From the NCBI GenBank assembly GCA_965206015.1, contig CBDBIW010000015.1, positions 744,001 through 808,000 of the forward strand: DNA of 64,000 nt, given 5' to 3'. Both the position numbers and the translations under genes were made by a program. Origin of the DNA: JAJCYL01 sp965206015. GTDB taxonomy: Bacteria; Bacteroidota; Bacteroidia; Cytophagales; Cyclobacteriaceae. The notes beneath the pieces were generated by a model. It was not told the DNA's origin. It saw nothing but the letters and a program-made list of their open reading frames with translations, and did not search any database. This document shows positions 56,120 to 64,000 of the stretch, in pieces; position 1 is the first letter of the stretch, and each line of letters begins with the position of its first letter.

Positions 56120-58735
56120 ATGAGATTTTTTGCTGTATCCCTACTACTTTTTTATGGCCTGAACGCTTATGCTGATAGGAATAAAAAAGCTCTTAAGGCA
56201 CTAGAAAAAGGAAATTTTCAAGCAGTTGAGTTGCAGCTTATTAAATCGGTCGAAAAAGACCCTGTCAATCCCGGAGCCAGCTACATCTACTCCCTACTCT
56301 TCACCACTAATTCCTTCAATCGGTATAACCTTGATTCAGCTTACTACTTTGTGTTGAAAGCAAAAATTGAGCTTGACAAAGTAGACCAGAAAGTACTCAA
56401 AGTGCTTGAAAAGAATGTAATAGGGGTTGAAGATTTTAATACTCAACAAATGCTAATAGAGCAATTGGCCTTTGAGCGTGCTGTTGATTTGAACACCATT
56501 TCGGACTATGAATATTTTATGAAGTATTTCAGTGCTTCTGGTCAAATACCAGCGGCCATTCAAAAAAGAAATGTACTCATCTATGACAAAGTTGTAAAAA
56601 ACAACACATGGCAAGCATACAAAAATTTTATGGAGCAATTTCCAACCGCAGAACAAGTGAGTTTGGCGGAAAAAGCTTATCAGCGTTTATTGTACTTGGA
56701 CCAAACCGGCGATGGCAAATTGCAGAGCCTAGAGAATTTCCTTAAACAGCACCCAGACAATGAACATAGGAGAGCAGCAGAAAGAAAAATTCTGAATATA
56801 AGGGCAGGTTTAAATCGCCTAGCAGATTACGTAAATTTTATGAAAGATTATCCAGGCTCATACTGGAACAAGGAGGCTGTTAATCGTTCTTTTCACCTTG
56901 ATAAAGATTTCTTCTCATTTAATGGTTTCGCCAGTTATACAAAAAACCAAATAACCAGGGACTCCCTTAATGAAGTAATCCAATTAAATAGCAAGTCTAT
57001 CTTACCTGTTTATGAGTCTGGAAAATATGGATTCATAGATATCTGTGGTGAAGTCATTTTGCAACCACAATATGGGTACATCAAAGAGGAGTATCTCTGC
57101 GGTAACATTCAATCAGACATACTGGAAGTAAGCAGTGATGGATCTCTCAAATTGGTAAATTATTCAGGAGCCCCGATTTATCAAGGAGGATTTGACGAGA
57201 CTACTGACCTGGGAGGTGGTTTTGTGAAAATGAGGAAAAATGGGAGGTATGGGGTTTGGCATAAGAGTGGTTTTGATATTTTGCCTTCAAACTTTGAAGA
57301 TATTCAACTTCTCAATTCAAATCTTTTCAAAGTGAGAGTCAATGGTAAGTGGGCATTATATTCTGTTTTTGGTGAAGAGTTCCTCAATCCGCAGTTTGAT
57401 GATATTTATTTGATAAAAGACTTCTGGATATTCGAAAAGGATGATCTCCTGGCGGTAGTAAACCTTGACTATTTAGAACCCTTAACGGACGGTAACACCA
57501 TTTCCCTGGATTTTAAATTTGACGAAGTAGAGTTGGTGAAAGACAAGTACTTATTATGTTATAGCAATGATTTCGAAAGTTTACTCAACGAAGATCTCGG
57601 GGTTGTAATTAACTCATCTGATCAAACAATTATCCCAATGCGTGACAATTGGATGGTGAAAAGAGATAGTGGCTATTTCTACTATCATGAAGAAAAAGAG
57701 TTCTTTTTGGAGGAATCTTTCCGGGACATATCGTTTAGTAAAAATTGGTTTGCTTTTAAAAGAGATTCCACCTGGACACTGCTCAGTGAAGGATTCGGTT
57801 TTGAACCCCGATTCGATCTGGACTCAGTCAGTGTCTTAAATGACAAAATGGTCTATTTTCAAAAAGATGACACATCACGTATTGCTTTTTATCCAAATAG
57901 ATTGGTGGTCATTCAACGGGGAGATCAAATGAACTTGACGGGAACAATTAGTGCTAACGATAGTTCACAGTATCTATTGATTAAAAATGACGACGTTGAA
58001 AGGGTATACTCAGAAAAGGGGGAATTTCATTTTAACAGCAAATACGATAATGTAGACTATTTATCATCTGGATATTTTTCGTATGAATGGCGTGGTAAAA
58101 AAGGAATTCTTAATTCAAATGGAGGAATTGTTTTAAAAGCAGGGTATGATGGCATTGGTCAGGTCCTGGATAGCATAGCTCCCATTTTATCCAAAGGACG
58201 ATTTGGATATTTCGATTTATCAAAAAAGTTCCTTTTGGAACCAACATATCTGAAACGGATAGAGCAATACAATCAAATTTATCAGGTAGCCCTAACAGAA
58301 GAAGGGTATGGGTTTCTTTCTTCAGGAGGCGAAGTAATTTCCGAATTTGAGTTTGCCGAGATCGGCTATTGGAACGATTCTGTTGCGCTGGTTAAAGAAG
58401 ACAATTGGTCATTATATAATATAGAAGATGAAGAAATAGTCCTGGAGGGGATTCAACGTGTTGATTACATTTTAAATGGTAACATAGAAAAAGTCGCCTA
58501 TTTTCTGACAGATAAAGGGTTTGGCATATTTAGCAATGTTAAAGGCGTAATTCTTAGTCCTTCTTTTAATAATATTGTCAATCTGGGAACAGCCGAGAAA
58601 CCAATTTTTTTTGCAGAAAAACATATACCTGAGGCTGATTTTTATGTGGTTGTCTATGCAAATGCTCAAGGAAAAACTATTCGATCTCAGGCTTTTAGGT
58701 CTCAAGAGTACGAAATGATTTTGTGTGAGGAGTAA
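56120..58735 (+). CDS. Secreted WG-repeat protein
   Basis: I start at the ATG at 56120, which yields a signal peptide (MRFFAVSLLLFYGLNAYA); the frame opens 11 codons earlier with a TTG. The 871-residue protein begins with a TPR-like helical region (about 20-270, KALKALEKGNFQAVELQLIK). It is followed by about a dozen WG repeats with the KWGxxDxxGxxxxxPxYDxI pattern: KYGFIDICGEVILQPQYGYI, RYGVWHKSGFDILPSNFEDI, KWALYSVFGEEFLNPQFDDI, KKGILNSNGGIVLKAGYDGI and RFGYFDLSKKFLLEPTYLKR. It is intact and probably periplasmic or surface exposed; its role is unknown. Confidence 0.85.
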   Translation: MRFFAVSLLLFYGLNAYADRNKKALKALEKGNFQAVELQLIKSVEKDPVNPGASYIYSLLFTTNSFNRYNLDSAYYFVLKAKIELDKVDQKVLKVLEKNVIGVEDFNTQQMLIEQLAFERAVDLNTISDYEYFMKYFSASGQIPAAIQKRNVLIYDKVVKNNTWQAYKNFMEQFPTAEQVSLAEKAYQRLLYLDQTGDGKLQSLENFLKQHPDNEHRRAAERKILNIRAGLNRLADYVNFMKDYPGSYWNKEAVNRSFHLDKDFFSFNGFASYTKNQITRDSLNEVIQLNSKSILPVYESGKYGFIDICGEVILQPQYGYIKEEYLCGNIQSDILEVSSDGSLKLVNYSGAPIYQGGFDETTDLGGGFVKMRKNGRYGVWHKSGFDILPSNFEDIQLLNSNLFKVRVNGKWALYSVFGEEFLNPQFDDIYLIKDFWIFEKDDLLAVVNLDYLEPLTDGNTISLDFKFDEVELVKDKYLLCYSNDFESLLNEDLGVVINSSDQTIIPMRDNWMVKRDSGYFYYHEEKEFFLEESFRDISFSKNWFAFKRDSTWTLLSEGFGFEPRFDLDSVSVLNDKMVYFQKDDTSRIAFYPNRLVVIQRGDQMNLTGTISANDSSQYLLIKNDDVERVYSEKGEFHFNSKYDNVDYLSSGYFSYEWRGKKGILNSNGGIVLKAGYDGIGQVLDSIAPILSKGRFGYFDLSKKFLLEPTYLKRIEQYNQIYQVALTEEGYGFLSSGGEVISEFEFAEIGYWNDSVALVKEDNWSLYNIEDEEIVLEGIQRVDYILNGNIEKVAYFLTDKGFGIFSNVKGVILSPSFNNIVNLGTAEKPIFFAEKHIPEADFYVVVYANAQGKTIRSQAFRSQEYEMILCEE

Positions 58736-58798
58736 GTGCTCAGGTTTCAATGTGTTAATAACCGGTTGGGATGCTCCACCAGCCTCACCTGCTAAACT

Positions 58799-59839
58799 TT
58801 AACACCTCATAACCTGTTTATTTGCCAATTGGCCACATGCTGCATCAATGTCCTTTCCTCTGCTCCTTCTGACATTAACATTTACTTCACGTTTTTCCAG
58901 GTATGCACTCAATTGGTCGATGCGATCTTCGTCGGCATTCTTAAAATCCGCCTCCGAAATTGGATTGTATTCTATTAGATTGACTTTCGCCGGCACTTGT
59001 TTGGTGAATCTAAAAAGTTCCTCTGCGTCATCCAGTGTATCATTGAAATTGTTGAAAACAATATACTCGAAGGTGATACGTGTTCTCGTCTTCTTAAAGA
59101 AGTATTGTAAAGCCTCCGTCAGATCCGGAAGTGAATTCGTCTCATTGATAGGCATTATTTGGCCTCGCTTCCTATCGTTTGCCGCATGTAGCGAAAGCGC
59201 AAGATTGAATTTAACATCATCATCGGCTAATTTTTTGATCATTTTGGCGATACCAGCTGTAGAAACTGTGATCCTTCGGGGTGACATTCCCAGTCCAGTT
59301 GGAGAGGTGATGTGCTCAATTGACTGCAGAACATTTGCATAGTTCAACAAAGGTTCCCCCATACCCATATAAACTATGTTGCTCAAACGCTGATCATAAT
59401 GGTTTTCAGCCTGCTTACCAATTTCTACCACTTGATCATAAATTTCGGCAGCATCCAGATTACGCTTTCTATCCATATACCCGGTAGCACAGAATTTACA
59501 ACTAAGGGAACATCCCACTTGTGATGAAACGCAGGCTGTCATTCTATCATCTGACGGAATGAGTACACCCTCTACCCAATGTCCATCATAAAGCCTAAAT
59601 GTCGATTTGATAGCATCGTCAGAGCTTACTTGTTTCTGACCGACAACGACGGCGTTGATAGCATAATTTCCTTTTAAGAATTCCCTTGTTGCAAGAGATA
59701 GGTTAGTCATCTCATCAAAGTTCCTAGCCGATTTCTTCCATAGCCACTCATGAATTTGCCTGGCTCTGAATGATTGCTCTCCATTTTCAAGAAAAAATTC
59801 AGTTAACTGGTTTAAAGATAAAGTACGAATATCCTGCAT
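58799..59839 (-). CDS. rlmN: Dual-specificity RNA methyltransferase RlmN
   Basis: Radical SAM enzyme that makes m2A2503 in 23S rRNA and m2A37 in tRNA. The 346-residue protein has the cluster motif CSLSCKFCATG (C110, C114, C117), VYMGMGEPLLNYANV, LALSLHAANDRKR, and the C-terminal AACGQL cysteine that carries the methyl group. The other catalytic cysteine is in VCS-like TACVSSQVGC. Single gene, convergent with the WG-repeat gene. Confidence 0.97.
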   Translation of the reverse strand: MQDIRTLSLNQLTEFFLENGEQSFRARQIHEWLWKKSARNFDEMTNLSLATREFLKGNYAINAVVVGQKQVSSDDAIKSTFRLYDGHWVEGVLIPSDDRMTACVSSQVGCSLSCKFCATGYMDRKRNLDAAEIYDQVVEIGKQAENHYDQRLSNIVYMGMGEPLLNYANVLQSIEHITSPTGLGMSPRRITVSTAGIAKMIKKLADDDVKFNLALSLHAANDRKRGQIMPINETNSLPDLTEALQYFFKKTRTRITFEYIVFNNFNDTLDDAEELFRFTKQVPAKVNLIEYNPISEADFKNADEDRIDQLSAYLEKREVNVNVRRSRGKDIDAACGQLANKQVMRC

Positions 59840-59928
59840 GACTGTGCAAAGATAGAGTGTTTGGTTGGGAGTCTCAGAAGAACATTAATTACTACTATAT
59901 TTAAAAGGAATTCTTTAGCATTCCATTT

Positions 59929-60428
59929 ATGCAGATTTTAGTTAATTGGATAGATAAGCTCAATAACAAAGTTGGCAACATGGTTTCCTGGCTGACCAGT
60001 ATGCTAGTCTGGTTGATGTGCCTTGATGCTCTGATGAATATTAGCTTTGCGGGCTTGTTCGAACTGGAGTGGCATATTTTCGCTCTGATTTTTCTACTAG
60101 GGCCGCATTCACTTTGAAAAATGACAAGCATGTAAGGGTCGATGTTTTCTATAGTCAGTACTCGGCAAAGGGCAGAGCATGGGTTAATCTTATGGGTACC
60201 ATAATTTTTCTGATTCCATTTTGTATAGTAATAATAAATTCATCAGTTCCTTTTGTCATCAATAGCTTTAATGTTCTTGAAGGTTCACCCGATCCTGGAG
60301 GTTTACCACTCAGATTTATAGTTAAATCTGCTATTCCAGTTGGTTTCAGTCTTCTATTATTACAAGCCTCAAGTCTAATCATGAAATCAGTGCTAACAAT
60401 TCAAGGAAGAGAGCAATCCGATGTCTGA
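59929..60428 (+). pseudogene. TRAP transporter small permease (DctQ), frameshifted
   Basis: Four-helix small subunit of a tripartite ATP-independent periplasmic transporter. The first part (MQILVNWIDKLNNKVGNMVS, WLTSMLVWLMCLDALMNISF, LEWHIFALIFLLG) breaks at about 60096. The continuation AAFTLKNDKHVRVDVFYSQY to PVGFSLLLLQASSLIMKSVL is in another frame. CTACTAGGGCCGCATTC should read CTACTAGGGGCCGCATTC: one G is lost from a run of four. The sequence is otherwise intact and overlaps the dctM start by eight bases. No DctP solute-binding gene is adjacent. Confidence 0.8.
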
Positions 60429-61759
60429 GGCTCTTCCTTTATTTCTCTTCGCGTTAATTTTTGTACTCATACTGATTGGGTATCCAGTGGCCTTTACATT
60501 AGGCGGGCTTTCTATTCTTGCGGGAGTGCTTGTCTTTGACATTGACTTCTTCTATCTACTCTCTCTTCGCATTTCTGGTACTATGAGCAATTTTGTCCTG
60601 ATTGCGGTACCTCTCTTTGTGTACATGGGAATAATGCTTGAAAAATCGGGCCTTACTGAAAGCCTTTTGGAAACTATGGCACTACTCTTCGGTAAATTTC
60701 GTGGAGGTCTTGCTATTTCGGTAATTATTGTTGGTGCCATGTTGGCCGCTTCAACCGGCATTGTTGGTGCAGCAGTGATAACCATGGGTTTGATAAGTTT
60801 ACCAACAATGCTTAAGCGAGGGTATAGTCCTGAAATTGCAACTGGCACAATCGCTTCTGCGGGAACACTTGGCCAAATTATACCGCCTTCAGTGGTCCTC
60901 GTTCTCCTGGGAAGTGTGTTGAATGTATCAGTGGGTGATCTCTTTACAGCCGCTATTATACCGGGTTTCGCACTTGTGACTGTCTACTTCATCTACATAA
61001 TCATCTACTCGAACTTAAACCCCGAAAATGCACCTTGCATGCCCGAGGAGGAAATAAGGAGATTCAGAGAGCAGGGAATGATTGGCCGGATCATTAAGGC
61101 ATTCTTGCTGCCGCTCGCACTCATCTTATCTGTATTGGGATCCATCTTTTGTATTGGGATCCATCTTTGCGGGTATTGCTTCACCCACAGAAGCAGCTGG
61201 TGTTGGAGCCCTGGGTGCCGCTCTATTAACAATCATACAAGGAAAGTTTTCCAAAGAGGTCCATAAAAATGTAATGCGTGAAACGACACACCTAACCTGT
61301 ATGGTCTTTATTATTCTAATTGGAGCCACCGCTTTCTCTCTTGTTTTTAGAGGATTAGGTGGAGATCGTTACCTCATCGGTTTCATTCAATCCGATAGCC
61401 TGACACCCGAGTACTTTTTGTTCATTGTGCTGCTGGCAGTTTTCATCGCTGGCTTCTTCATCGATTTCATTGAGATCATTTTTATATTCGTTCCCGTTGT
61501 CGCTCCTCTTTTTACCGCATTGGGAATAGATCTGATTTGGGTAGGAATACTACTCGCTCTTAACTTACAAACCTCGTTTCTTACTCCACCTTTCGGATTT
61601 TCGTTATTCTACCTGAAAGGTGTAGCACCTGTAGCAGTAAAGACAACCTCAATTTACAAAGGTGTTGTTCCTTTCGTTATTATGCAGGTGCTATTTATGG
61701 GTTTAGTGATAGCCTGTCCCGAGTTGGTTAGCTACCTGCCTGAGTTACTTAAGAAGTAG
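60421..61759 (+). pseudogene. TRAP transporter large permease (DctM), broken by a 19-bp tandem duplication
   Basis: Large membrane subunit of a TRAP transporter for a carboxylate-type substrate. The frame from 60421 covers the N-terminal helices (ALIFVLILIGYPVAFTLGGL, LEKSGLTESLLETMALLFG, GALGQ-like ASAGTLGQIIPPSVVLVLLG). It continues to LILSVLGSIFCIGIHL and goes out of frame at 61150. The other frame supplies GIASPTEAAGVGALGAALLT and the C-terminal helices to ELVSYLPELLKK. The only difference from an intact gene is the duplicated TGTATTGGGATCCATCTTT. The translated product would stop at 61266. Confidence 0.88.
61131..61168. repeat. Perfect 19-bp tandem duplication inside dctM
   Basis: TGTATTGGGATCCATCTTT occurs at 61131-61149 and again at 61150-61168 with no mismatch. 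Deleting either copy restores the DctM frame (LSVLGSIFAGIASPTEAAG), so the duplication is the inactivating event. Perfect identity means it is recent. Confidence 0.96.
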
Positions 61760-64000
61760 CCTCTACTCCTTTATCACGCATCTTGACAAATTCTGTATAA
61801 CGCCGATTGACTGCAATTAGAAAGCCAGTCACGACGAGTAATGTACCTAACCATAGAACGTTAATGAAAGGTTTCTCAACGGCCTCCAAAATGATATAGT
61901 CTAATTGAGCAGTGTTAACACCCATTTCAAAAGTTCCCCTATCGGGATGAATATTGAGTAATGTTAATTTCGAAGATACGTCTTTAACTTCGTCAGGAAT
62001 TCGCCCAATCATCCGATTTTTGATCAGATAAATTGGCTCTGCGTAATACTCCTGATTGGCCGATCCCAGTATTTTTATTTTGGCTTTAACAGCAACATCC
62101 TCTCCAGACAAAGTGACTCCGGAAATTTCTTCAATCCTCTCAACATCGCCAAGAGTCGCAACGAAATCATTCACATAAAATGTTTCTCCCAATTTCAATT
62201 CTATCGTGTCCATCTCAGACCATTGAGTTTCACTTTCAGGATCTGGGAAGGTTCTTACATGGGTATATAGATCCATATTCCAGTTTCTATCGATATCTGG
62301 CGAATAAACATTACCCATTCTTTTATTTATTTGTATACGTGGGTACAGTGTAAATTCCTGGCCCTCGTTACTACTGTATTTCACTTCAAAGAATGAATTC
62401 TCAAAATTCTCAAACTCGACTGTATCCCCTGAATGAAAAAAGACTTCCCCATTGGCTATCAAGTCCGTTCCGATAAGAGCCAATTGTGGGTTGGACAGAG
62501 GCTGCAAATCATTCAAATTCACATAATCGTCATATCCTTTAATTTCCTTTCGCATTCCCATATAAAGCATCTCGTACTTACCCATTTGCCGGGGTTCATG
62601 CTGAAATAGAAGCATGTTGTCACGGTTAATTTCATCTGGAAGATCATTGCTCCACACCAAACCCGTCCTGTTGAGAGAAATAATTTTGGAATACCCCGAT
62701 GAGAATAGAATGCCTAATAACATCATGGCAATCCCAATATGAGCCACTGAGCCACCAGACAATTTGGGGCTATTCCTGATAATTCCGGCAAAAATTTGGC
62801 CGTTAGCTATTATAGAATAAAGTCCTGCCGTGAGAAGCAACAGATCTGATATAGCCTCAAAATATCCTGTTTGGAACCAATTCGATATTAGAATAATACC
62901 ACCTGCTACAATTAGTGTAACTATTATTGGAGTCATTAGAGACTCCTTCAATTTGGATTTATCTATCTTATTCCACCAGAAAAACTGACCGGTCCCACTT
63001 AAGATTGCCAAAACAATCGCAAACCAAAGCTGCCATGTTGAATAGAACAGGACTTGTTCTACTGGTGGTGCAATATTCGAGATTCCTCCAAATAATTCTA
63101 CTATCGAATTCCAGACGGGAATAGAAGTTGGAATGATAACCTGGAAGGCCATTAAACACAGTGTCGTTGCTCCTATCAATATCCAGAACTCTCTACTATA
63201 GGCAGAAATTTCGGTGTCTGAAGTTGGTATTTTCTTCCACACTTTAGCAGCCAGGCCAACACTTAAAACAACAAAAACCATCAGGTAAACCAACAATTGA
63301 CCTGACAAACCTAGATCAGTAAAGGAATGAACAGATGAATCCCCCAAAATGCCACTTCGAGTTAAGAATGTGGCATACAACACCATGATAAAAGTGGCAA
63401 TAACCAAGGCAATTGCAGTTTTTAAAGCTGCATCACTCTTTTTGAAAGAGATCATTGTGTGGATGGCCGCAATTAAGACTAGCCATGGTACATAGATCGC
63501 ATTTTCTACCGGATCCCAATTCCAATATCCACCGAAATTGAGTGTCTCATAGGCCCAATATGCACCCATTAAAATACCAACTCCCAAAGTCATTGCGGAA
63601 AACAATGCCCATGGTAATGCGGGCCTCACCCACTCCTTGAATTTGCCCAACCAGAGCCCCGCAATGCAGTATGAAAAGGGAATGATGGTTGTAGCAAAAC
63701 CCAAAAACAGTGTAGGGGGGTGAATGACCATCCAATAGTTCTGCAAGAGCGGATTAAGACCGGTACCCTCCTCTGGTACAAATTCCGGATTCATCTTGAA
63801 AATTGGCGCATCCAATGCGTCCCTCAATAAAATAAAAGGAGAACTTCCGAATTTTTGGTCAAAAACGACAACACCCAATATCATCGATACCAGAAAGGTT
63901 TGTACCAATGAAAAGATGGTCATTACCGATCCCTCCCAGTATTTATTAGTATTGATAACCACTATTCCTAATACCACGTGCCAAAAGGTCCATAACAAAA
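61749..64000 (-). CDS. Cytochrome c assembly protein CcmF/CcsA type, partial
   Basis: About 750 codons of a haem-handling membrane protein, cut by the window edge at its N-terminus (the first residues seen are LWTFWHVVLG). The tryptophan-rich haem-binding WWD segment is NFGGYWNWDPVENAIYVPWL, with His ligands in MVIHPPTLFLG and IAAIHTMISF, surrounded by about ten membrane helices. A long soluble periplasmic part (about 470-700) follows, with the last helix FINVLWLGTLLVVTGFLIAV. The whole is the CcmF-like architecture used in Bacteroidota. Its stop overlaps the end of dctM by 11 bases. Confidence 0.9.
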   Translation of the reverse strand, partial: LLWTFWHVVLGIVVINTNKYWEGSVMTIFSLVQTFLVSMILGVVVFDQKFGSSPFILLRDALDAPIFKMNPEFVPEEGTGLNPLLQNYWMVIHPPTLFLGFATTIIPFSYCIAGLWLGKFKEWVRPALPWALFSAMTLGVGILMGAYWAYETLNFGGYWNWDPVENAIYVPWLVLIAAIHTMISFKKSDAALKTAIALVIATFIMVLYATFLTRSGILGDSSVHSFTDLGLSGQLLVYLMVFVVLSVGLAAKVWKKIPTSDTEISAYSREFWILIGATTLCLMAFQVIIPTSIPVWNSIVELFGGISNIAPPVEQVLFYSTWQLWFAIVLAILSGTGQFFWWNKIDKSKLKESLMTPIIVTLIVAGGIILISNWFQTGYFEAISDLLLLTAGLYSIIANGQIFAGIIRNSPKLSGGSVAHIGIAMMLLGILFSSGYSKIISLNRTGLVWSNDLPDEINRDNMLLFQHEPRQMGKYEMLYMGMRKEIKGYDDYVNLNDLQPLSNPQLALIGTDLIANGEVFFHSGDTVEFENFENSFFEVKYSSNEGQEFTLYPRIQINKRMGNVYSPDIDRNWNMDLYTHVRTFPDPESETQWSEMDTIELKLGETFYVNDFVATLGDVERIEEISGVTLSGEDVAVKAKIKILGSANQEYYAEPIYLIKNRMIGRIPDEVKDVSSKLTLLNIHPDRGTFEMGVNTAQLDYIILEAVEKPFINVLWLGTLLVVTGFLIAVNRRYTEFVKMRDKGVEATS

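Noticed and set aside
1..64000. CRISPR arrays, rRNA operons, riboswitches
   Set aside because: No regularly spaced repeats, no rRNA-like sequence and no recognisable riboswitch core were seen on either strand.

Overview
The window is bacterial DNA from the phylum Bacteroidota, most likely the order Cytophagales. The grounds are lineage-typical gene families (DUF4295, DUF4834, DUF6048/DUF6452, DUF2723, DUF5522), the ribosomal cluster rpmB-rpmG-DUF4295-ftsY, -7 promoter elements of the form TAnnTTTG, weak Shine-Dalgarno sequences, moderately AT-rich DNA and many lipoproteins. No rRNA gene or CRISPR array is visible. One tRNA (Met, CAT) is present.

Layout. 1-2.5 kb: a decayed Na+/H+ antiporter gene, ornithine aminotransferase (rocD) and a tiny DUF5522 gene. 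2.5-12.5 kb: an AAA/DUF4143 ATPase, the L28-L33-DUF4295-ftsY run, two envelope proteins, a giant DUF2723 membrane protein, two small membrane proteins and the rpsP-rimM-trmD operon. 12.6-18.3 kb: the complete 2-oxoglutarate dehydrogenase operon (sucA, odhB, lpdA). 18.4-20.2 kb: a truncated M17 aminopeptidase, insertion-sequence debris, tRNA-Met and a YvlD-type protein. 20.2-26.9 kb: thioesterase, a large BNR/sortilin-like protein, gamma carbonic anhydrase, coaX and a queA-like gene. 27-30.1 kb: a TPR lipoprotein and thrS. 30.1-31.8 kb: a scar made of an S41 protease fragment and the remains of a tailed-phage tail module. 32.3-39.7 kb: a 2OG-Fe(II) oxygenase and the long minus-strand pdxA-yceD-rpmF-plsX-fabH-efp-accB-accC cluster, in which plsX is wrecked. 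39.8-42.9 kb: rsmA, mgtE and a serA-like dehydrogenase. 43.0-46.7 kb: a minus-strand unit of hpd (tyrosine catabolism), a marR regulator, a 54-residue cysteine-containing ORF, a C5 cytosine methyltransferase and its restriction endonuclease, behind a perfect palindromic operator. 46.7-58.7 kb: amidohydrolase, carB, DUF4834, accD, a broken dinB, prfA, a beta-helix lipoprotein, yjbQ and a WG-repeat protein. 58.8-64 kb: rlmN, a broken TRAP transporter (dctQM) and a ccmF-type cytochrome c assembly gene that runs off the end.

Housekeeping functions dominate: translation (L28, L33, L32, S16, RimM, TrmD, ThrS, EF-P, RF1, RsmA, RlmN), fatty acid initiation (AccB, AccC, AccD, FabH), the TCA cycle and cofactor synthesis. 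Against this intact background the accessory genes show a striking load of lesions: homopolymer indels, nonsense codons, truncations and three 19-20 bp tandem duplications, two of which break genes. The most unusual items are those duplications, a phase-perfect -1 frameshift site preserved in the phage remnant, and the restriction-modification genes in apparent co-transcription with a tyrosine-catabolism gene, a MarR regulator and an undescribed coupled small ORF.
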